Shown here: positions 17,416 to 26,802 of the stretch, piece after piece
Position numbering within the stretch: position 1 is the first letter of the stretch
How the letters are laid out: each line of letters starts with the position of its first letter
Assembly (NCBI RefSeq): GCF_012849055.1
Contig: NZ_CP051677.1
Span: 4,293,001 to 4,357,000 of the forward strand
DNA from: Spirosoma rhododendri
Lineage (GTDB): Bacteria; Bacteroidota; Bacteroidia; Cytophagales; Spirosomataceae
Direction: 5' to 3'
DNA length: 64,000 nt
Translations under genes and position numbers: made by a program
The notes under the pieces: model-generated
Databases searched by the model: none
Seen by the model: the letters and a program-made list of their open reading frames with translations, nothing else
What the model was told of the DNA's origin: nothing

Positions 17416-18863
17416 CTAAAGGGCTCCACCCGCTGCGTAGTACAGCTGAGCGACCGCTTTCTGATACTTGGCTTTTAGCTCCTCCCCCTTGATTCGCAGG
17501 TCGATGAGTTTGGTCTCGCGGGAATTGATAAGAAACAGGGAGCTTTCACCCAGTTCAAACTTAGCCTGCTCACCGCGCACCAGAATCGTTTGGTTCAGAA
17601 TAGTCTGCTGTTGCACAATTACCTGCCGACCCAGCACCTGTAGCTGATTATAAGCCGATTGTACACCGTTCAGCACGTCGCGACCGGTTTGTTGCCGTTC
17701 GAGCGCCGTCTGCTGATTCTTCAGTTGCACCTCCCGTAGTTTACCTCGCTCCTTTCGCAGAAACAGCGGAAACACGACGTCGAGACCTACCTTGTAGTTT
17801 TGCGGTCGGAACGAATAATAGCTGCTCCAGTCGTACCGCTCATCAACGGATGGTGTCTGACTCAACAAGCTGGCACTCACCGCAACCTGCGGCTGTACCA
17901 GTGCCTGCCGCCACCGCTCTTCGAGCGTAAGCTGCCCGATTTTGGTATCGAGTTTCAGCAGTTCGGGGTGTTGCTGAGCGGCCTGTTCGAGCAGGGGTTG
18001 CAGCAACGTATCGGCGGCCACCATCGGCGAGGTGAGCTGCGGAATCGTCTGCTCGGGCAGTTCGGTGGGTTGCCCGTCGGCATTCCACAAGTACGTGTTT
18101 ACCCGTAGCCGGGCGTTTTGTTCGTCGAGCACGGCCTGTTGCTGTTGTACCAGTCGATCCTGCACTGTGATCAAGGCTTCGGTTGTGTCGATGGTCGCGA
18201 TTTCGCCCAGCAACGCTTGCAGGCGCAGGGCCTGAAACCGGGTGTTGGCCAGCTCGAAGCCTTCGGCCAGCAGCACCCGCTGCCGGTGCGCCAAAAACCA
18301 GTCCCAATAACTTTTAGCCGCGTCGTACAGTGTCTTGTTGACCAGCGACAGCCGGTCGGCTTCAGCCAGCGTCTGCGCCAGCCGGGCCTGCCGAACTGCG
18401 TTCCGCCGGGCGTCGATGAGCATCGTTTTGCCAATGGGCAAACTTAGCCCTACGCCCGTCAGGCCGGTGGGTGGCGTCCGTTCTTCAGGGTTTATGTAGC
18501 GCCCTCGCGGGTCGTTACGGTCGTACGAAATGTTCAGGTCGATACCCCCGGCCAGATCGGTACGGCCAGTTTGTTCTGCCAGTGATCGTAATAGAGGTCA
18601 TTACCAAATTCCTTGCGGTCGTAGTGCGTTACCAGCTTGGGGTCGAACGCGCCCCGCGCCTGCATCAGCACCTGCCGGGCTTCCTCGCCGAACAACCCGG
18701 CCTGCCGGATGATCGGATGGTTTTGCCGGATGATCTCGTAGAACGTCTGCGCCGGAAAAATCGTCGTATCGATCGTGCGGGTGGGCGTTTGTGCATCGGC
18801 CCGCAGGGGCAACAGCGTGATCAGCATCGCCAGAACCCCGGCAATATGGGTAAGCCGACTCAT
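17416..18863 (-). CDS. TolC-family outer-membrane efflux protein (frame broken by one base)
   Basis: Outer-membrane channel of the TolC family, the exit duct of a type I secretion or efflux system. A signal peptide (ending RADAQ) leads into IIRQNHPIIRQAG, the usual first helix; two long coiled-coil repeats follow. Translation from 18863 stops at 18534. The next frame continues in perfect family register from 18552 down to 17416, through DLNISYDRNDPRGRY and on. The break is a run of five C on the plus strand (18545-18549); one more base restores a 482-residue protein. The separate frame beginning at 18441 uses a TTG inside the protein and is not a real start. The start overlaps the stop of the HlyD gene by ATGA. 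Confidence 0.85.
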
Positions 18864-20212
18864 GCTTTCAGCCCTTTCTCCGGCTCATCCTGTAAGCTCG
18901 GGGGAAAACCGTTCAGCAATCGCCACAGTTCGTACCAGATCGGTACGTTGTCGAGCATAACCCAGCCGTACACGCCCGACCCGATCCGCAGCTGTTTGGG
19001 CCACGGCTGATCACCAGCCTGCGTGGTCGGCGTAATCAGCATCCGGTAGGTGCCGTTGGTGCTGCTGACAGCGTCGATGACGGCTACCTTTCCGGCAAAC
19101 GTACCGACGGCAACGCTCGGCCAGCCCGAAAACTGAATGGCAGGCCAGCCGTCGAACTGAAGCCGCACGATCCGGCCGCGCTCGATCAGCGGAACGTCCA
19201 TTGCCCGAACGTACAGCTCAACGGCCAGCTGGGGCCGGTCGGGCTGGAGTGTCGCGATGGGCTCCCCTTCCTTGATCGTTTCGCCGATACCCGTTTTGGC
19301 GGGCTGCACCAGAAAACCGTTTTGCGGAGCCCGCACCACGTACCGATCCCGCCGGATGTCGACGTTCGTAATTTTGTTGCGGAGCTGCGCGATTTCGCCC
19401 TCCGTCTGTGTCCGGCTCGACACGGCCGAACTCCGGTCGGAGCGGGCTTTAGCGAGTTCTTCCCGGTACTTCGCTTCGATGGTGCCAAGGTCGAGTCGGG
19501 CGTTCAGGAGTGCCTGACGGGACGTCGACACCACGTTCTGCTCCGTCACGACGAGTGCGTTCTCCTGCTGCACCGTCCGACGACGCGTTTCCAGGTCAGT
19601 CAGCGAAATCAGACCATCCTGATACGCTTTTTCATAGCGGGCAATTCGGTCGAGGGCAATCTGATAGTTTCGCTGGGCAGCCTGTAGATCGGCAATGTCG
19701 GAGTCGAGTTTGTACTGCGCCTGCTTCACCCGGTTGCGCGCGGCTTCCAGGCTGACCTGTACACCCGCGTCGAGCGCGTTGATCTGCCCGGTCAGGGCCG
19801 TAATTTTCGCTTCGTAAGCGTCCTGCGACCCTTGTTTAGCGACTAGCTGTTCATCGAGTCGCTGGGGCAGGTTCGGATCGAAATACTCGTCTTTGATGTC
19901 GGAGATAACCAGCAGCGTATCGCCCTTCTTCACATAGTCGCCGTCTTTCACCAGCCACCGTTCGATACGCCCGGCTACGGCGTTCTGTACCGTCTGGGGG
20001 CGATCTTTGGGGGTCAGGGCCGTGAGCTTGCCCGTACCGTTGATGTTCTGCCGCCAGGGTAGAAACATGACGATGATGCCGACAATCAGAATAAACAGCA
20101 TCCAGCGACCCAGTCGGCGGGCACTATCAGGATGCGGCAGTTCACGCAGTGTGTTGAGCGGATACCGGTCGAGATCGTCCGTATCGATTCGCTCGTTGGA
20201 AATATTTAACAT
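18860..20212 (-). CDS. HlyD-family membrane fusion protein
   Basis: Periplasmic adaptor of 450 residues linking an inner-membrane exporter with TolC. One membrane segment lies near residues 35-55 (MLFILIVGIIVMFLPW). Next come a lipoyl/barrel half (AGRIERWLVKDGDYVKKGD), a long alpha hairpin (about residues 110-280, Gln/Arg/Glu-rich), the second barrel half (RAPQNGFLVQPAKTGIGETI), and a beta-barrel domain. It lies between the ABC membrane subunit and the TolC gene on the same strand: 36 bases after the former and overlapping the latter. Together they look like a type I secretion operon. Confidence 0.9.
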   Translation of the reverse strand: MLNISNERIDTDDLDRYPLNTLRELPHPDSARRLGRWMLFILIVGIIVMFLPWRQNINGTGKLTALTPKDRPQTVQNAVAGRIERWLVKDGDYVKKGDTLLVISDIKDEYFDPNLPQRLDEQLVAKQGSQDAYEAKITALTGQINALDAGVQVSLEAARNRVKQAQYKLDSDIADLQAAQRNYQIALDRIARYEKAYQDGLISLTDLETRRRTVQQENALVVTEQNVVSTSRQALLNARLDLGTIEAKYREELAKARSDRSSAVSSRTQTEGEIAQLRNKITNVDIRRDRYVVRAPQNGFLVQPAKTGIGETIKEGEPIATLQPDRPQLAVELYVRAMDVPLIERGRIVRLQFDGWPAIQFSGWPSVAVGTFAGKVAVIDAVSSTNGTYRMLITPTTQAGDQPWPKQLRIGSGVYGWVMLDNVPIWYELWRLLNGFPPSLQDEPEKGLKA

Positions 20213-20248
20213 AGTATGCGGTGGATTTTTACCAGTCTGGTGTGTGGG

Positions 20249-21256
20249 TTACTCGTGGTGTTCGGGCGCAATGGCCAGCGGCAGGTCGGTAACGTTGGCT
20301 ACTTTCTCCACGCCCGACAGTGCGTCGAAGATGGTTTCAATACCGGTCAGGAATTTGTCGACGGACCCCGTAATGATTACAATTACCAGTTCCGACGCTA
20401 CGAACTGCCCCAGCGACATCTGCCGGCTTACGACCAGCGTCGTTCCCATAATGAGCAGCCCGCCCACAACGATCACCTTAAAGGCCACGCCACTGTACAG
20501 GAATTTCTTGATCACGCTGAAATGCGCCTGCCGTTTGGCCACGTAGCCAGCCACCAGTTCATCCATGTACGCCATCGATTCGGCCTGAGTGTCGGGAATT
20601 ACCGTTTTCTCCGGTAGATCGGCCGCCATTTGCTCCAAATGAGCCACTACCTTGTACTTGTATTTCGACTCGGCCAGACTCGTTTCGATACCGCTCGGCG
20701 ACAGGATCTTGGTAATCAGCCAGACAGCGAGTACGACGAAGATGGCGAACGCAATGAAAATCGGGTGGTAGGCTACCAGCAGTAGCAGACCGAAGATGAT
20801 CTGTACACTTGCCGTCGTCAGGTCGACCAGCAGTTTGGGCATGGCCTTCTGAATCGTCAGTACATCGAAGAAGCGGTTCATCAGTTCAGGCGGGTAATAC
20901 GCCGACAGCGCTTCGGAGTCGATACGGGGCAGTCGATACGTGTACTCGAGCGCGGCCTTGGCAAAGACACGCTGCTGGAGAATTTCGACTAGTGTTTGCT
21001 GCGCGACCAGCAACAGTCCCGACACGATGATGCCGAAAATAACCAGCCCGATTAACACATAGATTGAACTGAAAACTGTACCGCTCGATACCAGTGTGAA
21101 TACAGCCTGCGTGCCAAGGGGCAGCGACAAACTGATAAGGCCAGCTACGATAGCGTACAGATAAACGTAAATGATATCCTGTTTCTCGGTGGATAATAAC
21201 CGGATGAGCCGTTCGGTGGGTGTTGGTTGTGGCTCGACTGTAGTGTTAACAGCCAT
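20249..21256 (-). CDS. ABC transporter transmembrane subunit without ATPase domain
   Basis: A 335-residue protein with about six membrane helices resembling the membrane domain of HlyB/toxin-type ABC exporters (early ATEKQ-like start, then IIYVYLYAIVAGLISLSLPL, and a final helix followed by the linker VANVTDLPLAIAPEHHE). Full-length exporters continue at this linker into the nucleotide-binding domain, but here the stop codon follows and the next gene starts 36 bases later, so no ATPase can be hidden by a frameshift. No C39 peptidase domain is present. It is first in the operon with HlyD and TolC partners. Energy must come from an ATPase encoded elsewhere, if it is active. Confidence 0.8.
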   Translation of the reverse strand: MAVNTTVEPQPTPTERLIRLLSTEKQDIIYVYLYAIVAGLISLSLPLGTQAVFTLVSSGTVFSSIYVLIGLVIFGIIVSGLLLVAQQTLVEILQQRVFAKAALEYTYRLPRIDSEALSAYYPPELMNRFFDVLTIQKAMPKLLVDLTTASVQIIFGLLLLVAYHPIFIAFAIFVVLAVWLITKILSPSGIETSLAESKYKYKVVAHLEQMAADLPEKTVIPDTQAESMAYMDELVAGYVAKRQAHFSVIKKFLYSGVAFKVIVVGGLLIMGTTLVVSRQMSLGQFVASELVIVIITGSVDKFLTGIETIFDALSGVEKVANVTDLPLAIAPEHHE

Positions 21257-21632
21257 GTGCGTATGAATGGAAACTTGTTTACGGCCGGTCGATCAACTCT
21301 GAGACCAACCAATTTTTTGTCTTTTTAACCTGTTTTTAACCCCGATTATTGTCACTTAGTTTCATTAATCCGGGTAGATAGCTGTGATTCTTCTCTTTTT
21401 GATGCCCTGATTCGTGCGGATTGTGTTTGTTTTTTGACGGTGGGGAAGACTACGCTCCTTAAACTAGTTTTTTGGGTATTCAGCTAAAAAAAACAGCAAT
21501 TCAGCCGAAAACTCGCTTATCAATACGCATCAGTGCGTTGTTATCACGGACAGGGATTCTAGCTTTGTAAATGGGCACCAAACGCCCGAAGCACTCATTC
21601 AGTGTCTGTTCCTCCCCTGCAACGTTGTTTCT
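21257..21632. other. divergent intergenic region between two export systems
   Basis: About 375 bases between the type I-like operon (minus) and the RND operon (plus). T-rich in the middle, with one good promoter for the RND operon at 21538-21567. I found no matching TAnnTTTG for the minus-strand operon and no open frame worth calling. Confidence 0.5.
21538..21567 (+). promoter_or_regulatory. Bacteroidota-type promoter for the RND operon
   Basis: TTG at 21538-21540, a 19-base spacer and TAGCTTTG at 21560-21567. It lies 65 bases upstream of the adaptor start. Confidence 0.6.
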
Positions 21633-22766
21633 GTGAAAAGATGGATTGCTATCGGCCTCGTCGTGCTAGTGCTCGGCGGAATCATTGTGTACAATAAGGT
21701 ACTGCACCCGGCCCCCGGCTCATCGCCCGGCGGAGGGGGCGGTGGCGACAAAAAAGGCGCACCCGGCAAAGAGGGGGGCGCTGGTAAAGGGCCTACGCCA
21801 GCCGTCAATGCCTACGTCGTGCGGGCGCAGGACATCAAAGAAAACGTTATCACGAGCGGCTCACTACTGGCCGCTGAACAGGTTGATATCTACCCCGAAA
21901 TTTCGGCCCGTATCACACAGCTTACCATTCAGGAGGGTCAGCCCGTCGCGAAGGGGCAGCTGCTGGTAAAACTGTTCGACGCCGATTTGCGGGCGCAGTT
22001 GCAGAAGCTACAAGCCCAGGCCGACAACGCCCGGCGGACCGAAGAGCGAAACAAGCAGCTCCTGGCGCGGGGCGGCATCAGTCAGCAGGAGTACGACATT
22101 GTCACGACCAACCTACGCTCGTCGCTGGCCGACATCGATCTGGTGAAGGCCAATCTGCAACGTACCGAGATCCGGGCACCTTTTTCGGGTATCATCGGCC
22201 TGCGCAACGTCAGTTCGGGTGCACTCGTATCGCCCAATACGCTGATCGCGCGACTGCAACAGGTGTCATCGCTGAAACTGGATTTCTCGATTCCCGAAAA
22301 ATACGGTCCGTCTGTCAGAACCGGATCGCTGATTTCGTTCCAGGTCGATGGCAGCAATACGACCAACCAGGGCACGGTATATGCCATCGAGCCGGGTGTG
22401 GAGGAGCAAACGCGCAACCTGCGGATACGGGCGCGGGTGGCCAACTCGTCGAGCCGGTTCCGGCCGGGGACGTTTGCCCGCGTAACGCTGACGGTACAGA
22501 CCGACAATGCGCTGGTAGTACCAACGCAGGCCGTAATTCCGCAGACACGCACGAACCAGGTTGTCGTCATAAAAAACGGCAAAGCCCAGTTTAAAGATGT
22601 AACGACGGGCCTACGGACGGCCGGTTCGATTCAGGTCCTGTCGGGCCTGACCGCTGGCGATACCGTCGCGACAACGGGTCTGCTGTTCCTCAAGCCCGAC
22701 GCGCCGGTGAAAGTAGGCAAAACGATTACCCTCCCCGGCGCGGGACCCAAAGTGGCAACAAAATAG
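21633..22766 (+). CDS. RND efflux periplasmic adaptor (AcrA/MexE-like)
   Basis: A 377-residue membrane-fusion subunit of an RND multidrug or metal pump. It starts at GTG (21633), with an N-terminal membrane anchor (IGLVVLVLGGIIVYN) and a Gly/Lys-rich linker. The lipoyl halves follow (VDIYPEISARITQLTIQEGQ and TEIRAPFSGIIGLRNVSSGA), with a short alpha hairpin between them, then the beta-barrel and membrane-proximal domains (VVPTQAVIPQ). The permease gene begins 21 bases after its stop. No outer-membrane partner is encoded in this operon, so a shared TolC is likely. Confidence 0.93.
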   Translation: MKRWIAIGLVVLVLGGIIVYNKVLHPAPGSSPGGGGGGDKKGAPGKEGGAGKGPTPAVNAYVVRAQDIKENVITSGSLLAAEQVDIYPEISARITQLTIQEGQPVAKGQLLVKLFDADLRAQLQKLQAQADNARRTEERNKQLLARGGISQQEYDIVTTNLRSSLADIDLVKANLQRTEIRAPFSGIIGLRNVSSGALVSPNTLIARLQQVSSLKLDFSIPEKYGPSVRTGSLISFQVDGSNTTNQGTVYAIEPGVEEQTRNLRIRARVANSSSRFRPGTFARVTLTVQTDNALVVPTQAVIPQTRTNQVVVIKNGKAQFKDVTTGLRTAGSIQVLSGLTAGDTVATTGLLFLKPDAPVKVGKTITLPGAGPKVATK

Positions 22767-22787
22767 AGTTGTAAAACTCAACGAACC

Positions 22788-25700
22788 ATGAGTCTACCCG
22801 AACTAAGTCTGAACCGCCCGGTCTTCGCGATGGTGATGTCGATCGTCATCGTGCTGTTCGGGGTCATTGGCTTTACATTTCTGGGCGTACGCGAGTACCC
22901 GGCCATCGACCCGCCGGTGATTACCGTCCGCACCAACTATACGGGTGCCAACCCCGACATTGTTGAGTCACAGATTACCGAGCCGATTGAAAAATCGCTG
23001 AACAGCGTCGAAGGGATTCGGACTATTTCATCCAACAGCGCGCTGGGTGCCAGTACGATTACGGTTGAGTTTAACCTCGACGTGGATCTGGAGCGGGCCG
23101 CCAACGACGTACGCGACAAGGTAGCGCAGGCCCAGCGGCAGTTGCCGCAGGACATCGACGCCCCCCCGGTGGTAACGAAAGCCGACGCCAACTCCGACCC
23201 TATCATTTTCATGACCGTGCAAAGCACAACCCGCAACCCGACCCAGCTGTCGGACTACGCGGAGAACGTCTTGCAGGAGCGACTACAGACCATTCCTGGC
23301 GTTAGTCAGGCTAATATCTACGGGTTGAAGCGGCAGGCGATGCGGCTCTGGATCGACCCCATCAAACTGTCGGCCTACCGCCTGACGTCGCAGGATATCC
23401 AGGCGGCCCTGAACGCGCAGAACGTCGAACTACCCAGCGGTAAGGTGTATGGCAACACGACCGAGCTGACCGTAAAAGCCGTGGGTCGACTCACAACAGA
23501 AGAAGACTTCAACAACCTGATTCTGCGGCAGACGGCCAACCAGATCGTGCGGTTTAAAGACGTAGGCTACGCGACGCTGGGGGCCGAAAACGAAGAAACC
23601 CTCTCCAAACAGAACGGAGCCGTGGGCGTGATTCTGGTGCTGATTCCGCAGCCGGGTGCCAACTATGTCAGCATCGCCGATGAGTTCTACAAACGATTCG
23701 ACGCGCTGAAAAAAGACTTACCAAGCGATATTCTGGTCAACGTCGGTATCGACCGGAGCACGTTTATCCGGCGCGCTATTGAAGAAGTGGGCGAAACGCT
23801 GATCCTGTCGTTCGTGCTGGTCGTGCTCGTCATCTACCTCTTCTTCCGGGACTGGCTTATCGCCTTCCGCCCCCTGATCGACATTCCCGTTTCGCTCATC
23901 GGCGCGTTCTTCATCATGTACGTGGCCGACTTCAGTATCAACGTACTAACCCTGCTGGGCGTCGTACTGGCGACGGGGCTCGTGGTCGACGATGGTATTG
24001 TTGTCACGGAGAATATTTACAAGAAAATCGAGCAGGGCATGGACACCCAGCAGGCGGCCAAAGAAGGCTCCAACGAGATTTTCTTTGCCGTACTGGCTAC
24101 CTCGATTACGCTGGCGGTGGTATTCCTGCCCATCATTTTCCTCGAAGGCTTCGTCGGTCGCCTGTTCCGCGAGTTCGGTATTGTCGTGGCGGGGGCTGTC
24201 CTGATTTCGGCCTTCGTTTCGCTGACGCTGACCCCGGTGCTGAGCGTGAAAATGACCGCTAAAGACCACAGCAAACGGTCGTGGTTTTACCAGAAAACAG
24301 AGCCGTTTTTTCATTGGCTCGACACCAGCTACCGCGATTCGCTCGATGGCTTCATGAAAAAACGCGGCTGGGCGTTCGTTATGATTGCCGGTTGCCTGAT
24401 TATGATCGTGGGGCTGGGCGCACTGCTCAAGTCGGAACTGGCTCCGTTGGAAGACCGGGGCCGCACCCGTATCGCCATCACATCGCCAGAGGGAACAAGC
24501 TACGAATCGCAGGCGAACGTGACCGACAAGGTGATGCAGTTTGTGCTTGACTCGATTCCCGAAACGCGGCTGGCCTTCAGCGTGGTTGCGCCTGGTTTCT
24601 CAGGGGCGGGAGCCGTCAACTCGTCTTTCGTGCTGGTCAACCTTACCGAACCCAACGAGCGGGTCCGGTCGCAGCAGGAAATCGTCGATTTTATCACGAA
24701 GAACCTGAAAAAATTCAGCGAAGCGCGGATGTTCGCCACCCAGGACCAGACGATTCAGGTGGGCCGGGGCGGTGGTCTGCCGGTGCAGTTTGTGTTGCAG
24801 AATCTGAACTTCGAGAAGCTGCGCGAAAAGCTGCCGATCTTCCTTGACGAAGTAGCGAAAGACCCGACGTTCCAGACCTCCGATGTCGACCTGAAGTTTA
24901 ACAAGCCTGAACTGAACATCAGCATCGACCGGGAAAAAGCGACCAACCTCGGCATCTCGGTGCAGGACGTGGCCCAAACCCTGCAACTGGCCCTCAGCAA
25001 CCGGCGGCTGGCGTACTTTCTGATGAACGGTAAGCAGTATCAGGTCATCGGGCAGGTCGACCGGCGAGACCGCGACGCGCCCGATAAGCTGCAATCCTTT
25101 TACGTGCGCTCGAATCAGGGCGAACTGGTTCAGCTCGACAATTTGGTGAAGTTTCAGGAGGTCAGCAGCCCCCCGCAGGTGTACCACTATAACCGGTTTA
25201 AGTCGGCGACGGTGTCGGCCAGTCTGGCACCGGGTAAAACGATTGGCGACGGTGTAAATGCTATGAACGCCATTGCCGCGCGGGTACTCGACCAAAGTTT
25301 CCAGACCGCTCTGTCGGGGCCGTCGCGCGATTACGCGGAGAGTTCATCGAACACCCTGTTTGCCTTCGGCCTGGCCCTGATTCTGGTGTACCTGATTCTG
25401 GCGGCTCAGTTCGACTCGTTCATTGACCCGCTCATCATCATGATTACCGTACCGCTGGCGTTGGCCGGGGCGGTGTTCTCGCTCTGGATGTTTAACCAGA
25501 CGCTGAACATCTTTAGCCAGATCGGTATCATTATGCTGGTCGGGCTGGTGACGAAAAACGGAATTCTGATCGTGGAATTCGCCAATGAACAGCGGCTGAC
25601 GGGTAAGAACAAATTCGACGCGGCCGTGGAATCGGCGGCCCTGCGACTCCGCCCTATTCTGATGACAACCCTTGTGGCGGCCTTCGGTGCGCTCCCGCTG

Positions 25701-25892
25701 GCCCTCGCGCTCGGGTCGGCTTCCAAGAGCCGGGTTCCGCTCGGTATCGTGATCGTGGGTGGGCTACTATTCTCGCTGGTGCTGACACTCTACGTCGTTC
25801 CGGTCATCTACACCTACATGAGCCGCAAGAAAGATATCGCCCCGGAAACGCCCGTCAGCGAGCCGACGCAACACCGCGAAGTGGTCGTTTAA
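22788..25892 (+). CDS. RND efflux permease (AcrB/MexF-like, HAE1 family)
   Basis: Proton-driven inner-membrane pump of 1034 residues with the standard twelve helices and two large periplasmic loops. The proton-relay Asp pair is in GLVVDDGIVV (about residues 399-400) and the matching Lys in LVTKNGILIVEFANE (about 922). The N-terminus (LNRPVFAMVMSIVIVLFG) and EYPAIDPP are typical of the hydrophobe/amphiphile exporters, as opposed to heavy-metal CusA types. The length is normal and the frame intact. Actual substrates are not visible. An inverted repeat starts three bases after the stop. Confidence 0.95.
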   Translation: MSLPELSLNRPVFAMVMSIVIVLFGVIGFTFLGVREYPAIDPPVITVRTNYTGANPDIVESQITEPIEKSLNSVEGIRTISSNSALGASTITVEFNLDVDLERAANDVRDKVAQAQRQLPQDIDAPPVVTKADANSDPIIFMTVQSTTRNPTQLSDYAENVLQERLQTIPGVSQANIYGLKRQAMRLWIDPIKLSAYRLTSQDIQAALNAQNVELPSGKVYGNTTELTVKAVGRLTTEEDFNNLILRQTANQIVRFKDVGYATLGAENEETLSKQNGAVGVILVLIPQPGANYVSIADEFYKRFDALKKDLPSDILVNVGIDRSTFIRRAIEEVGETLILSFVLVVLVIYLFFRDWLIAFRPLIDIPVSLIGAFFIMYVADFSINVLTLLGVVLATGLVVDDGIVVTENIYKKIEQGMDTQQAAKEGSNEIFFAVLATSITLAVVFLPIIFLEGFVGRLFREFGIVVAGAVLISAFVSLTLTPVLSVKMTAKDHSKRSWFYQKTEPFFHWLDTSYRDSLDGFMKKRGWAFVMIAGCLIMIVGLGALLKSELAPLEDRGRTRIAITSPEGTSYESQANVTDKVMQFVLDSIPETRLAFSVVAPGFSGAGAVNSSFVLVNLTEPNERVRSQQEIVDFITKNLKKFSEARMFATQDQTIQVGRGGGLPVQFVLQNLNFEKLREKLPIFLDEVAKDPTFQTSDVDLKFNKPELNISIDREKATNLGISVQDVAQTLQLALSNRRLAYFLMNGKQYQVIGQVDRRDRDAPDKLQSFYVRSNQGELVQLDNLVKFQEVSSPPQVYHYNRFKSATVSASLAPGKTIGDGVNAMNAIAARVLDQSFQTALSGPSRDYAESSSNTLFAFGLALILVYLILAAQFDSFIDPLIIMITVPLALAGAVFSLWMFNQTLNIFSQIGIIMLVGLVTKNGILIVEFANEQRLTGKNKFDAAVESAALRLRPILMTTLVAAFGALPLALALGSASKSRVPLGIVIVGGLLFSLVLTLYVVPVIYTYMSRKKDIAPETPVSEPTQHREVVV

Positions 25893-25894
25893 CG

Positions 25895-25961
25895 GTTTAC
25901 ATTGTTCAGTTTACATACTGATTAACAACAGTTTACATTATATAAACTGAACAATGTAAAC
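25895..25961. repeat. inverted repeat with perfect 19-base arms
   Basis: GTTTACATTGTTCAGTTTA (25895-25913) and its exact complement (25943-25961) flank a 29-base centre that itself repeats the word GTTTACATTA. Further outside, CGTTT before and AAACG after extend the symmetry across the stop codon of the pump gene. It lies between the convergent permease and SGNH-like genes. Confidence 0.88.
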
Positions 25962-25982
25962 AAACGATTTGTCTATTGTAAA

Positions 25983-26627
25983 TTACTCGTTTTTTCGCAC
26001 CCATCGTATAGCGACGATGGTAGGGGTGGCCTGATAAAAGTCGAACAGAGCGCGGCCGATGAGTTCGTGACTAATGGCGTTCAGGTACGCAGGGTGCCGG
26101 TCTAGGAAGTATTCATCGGTGGGGCGAACGTGCAAACTGGTGTCGAACATACTGAACCCCTGTTGATACCCTTCTCCCAGAAAAGCCCGACGCTGTTGCC
26201 GCCCCCACCACGTAAGATCCTGCGGCTGCTCAATGGGCAGCATAATCAGCACTTTGTGCCGTTGCGGCCGGAGCAGGGTAAGCATCGCCTGCCGGTAAGT
26301 CGCGGCATCATCCCGCATCGATTTACCGCTTACGACTGCTCGAATTTGCTGGCAAATCCGCTGCCAGCCCGTGGTCGGCTCAGTCGGGGTTGGCGGCTGG
26401 GATAAGGCGTCGGCACCACATTGCCAGATAATGAGGTCGTAGCGTTCCAGCGGCAACCGGACCAGTTGGGCGTGGCAGTCGGCCAGCGTTGGCGGGGAAT
26501 GCAGTTCGACGGTGACCGGCTGTCCGGCCCGGCTAATCTGCCGAACAAAGTGCCCGACGAAACCAACCTGCCCGGCCGACAGACCAAAACCCGTTACGTG
26601 TGCGTCGCCGATGACCAGTATTTTCAT
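25983..26627 (-). CDS. SGNH/GDSL-like protein lacking the catalytic serine
   Basis: A 214-residue protein with the layout of SGNH hydrolases: the first strand and block I (VIGDAHVTGFG, residues about 4-14), a block III-like QCGADAL, and a C-terminal block V-like LDRHPAYLNAISHELI. In block I the usual Gly-Asp-Ser is Gly-Asp-Ala-His, so the nucleophile is replaced, while the Asp-x-His pair near the end remains. It is therefore either a non-catalytic relative or an enzyme with a displaced residue. No signal peptide is seen. The function is unknown; the family link rests on these motifs only. Confidence 0.6.
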   Translation of the reverse strand: MKILVIGDAHVTGFGLSAGQVGFVGHFVRQISRAGQPVTVELHSPPTLADCHAQLVRLPLERYDLIIWQCGADALSQPPTPTEPTTGWQRICQQIRAVVSGKSMRDDAATYRQAMLTLLRPQRHKVLIMLPIEQPQDLTWWGRQQRRAFLGEGYQQGFSMFDTSLHVRPTDEYFLDRHPAYLNAISHELIGRALFDFYQATPTIVAIRWVRKNE

Positions 26628-26760
26628 GTCGCAATCGAAATAAACGGTGTCTGCTAGTCGTTACGTGGGCTTGTTTTCAAACGTGGCACACGACAGTAAG
26701 AAAATAGATCGTTTTATTGGCGCGATCTGATGCAACGGTTCGTTAGTTCAGCGCGTACCA

Positions 26761-26775
26761 GCATAGAGTCTATGC
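26761..26775. promoter_or_regulatory. perfect short palindrome upstream of sigma factor gene
   Basis: GCATAGA G TCTATGC, seven-base arms around one base, ends 27 bases before the sigma factor start and could be an operator. A second pair, AGATCG/CGATCT (26706-26728), lies further upstream. Binding is inference. Confidence 0.35.
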
Positions 26776-26802
26776 CACGTTCTATTTTAATCGACACCGG
26801 CC

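Noticed and set aside
20213..20248. A hidden nucleotide-binding domain after the ABC membrane subunit
   Set aside because: Only 36 bases separate the stop from the HlyD start, so no frameshift could conceal an ATPase domain.
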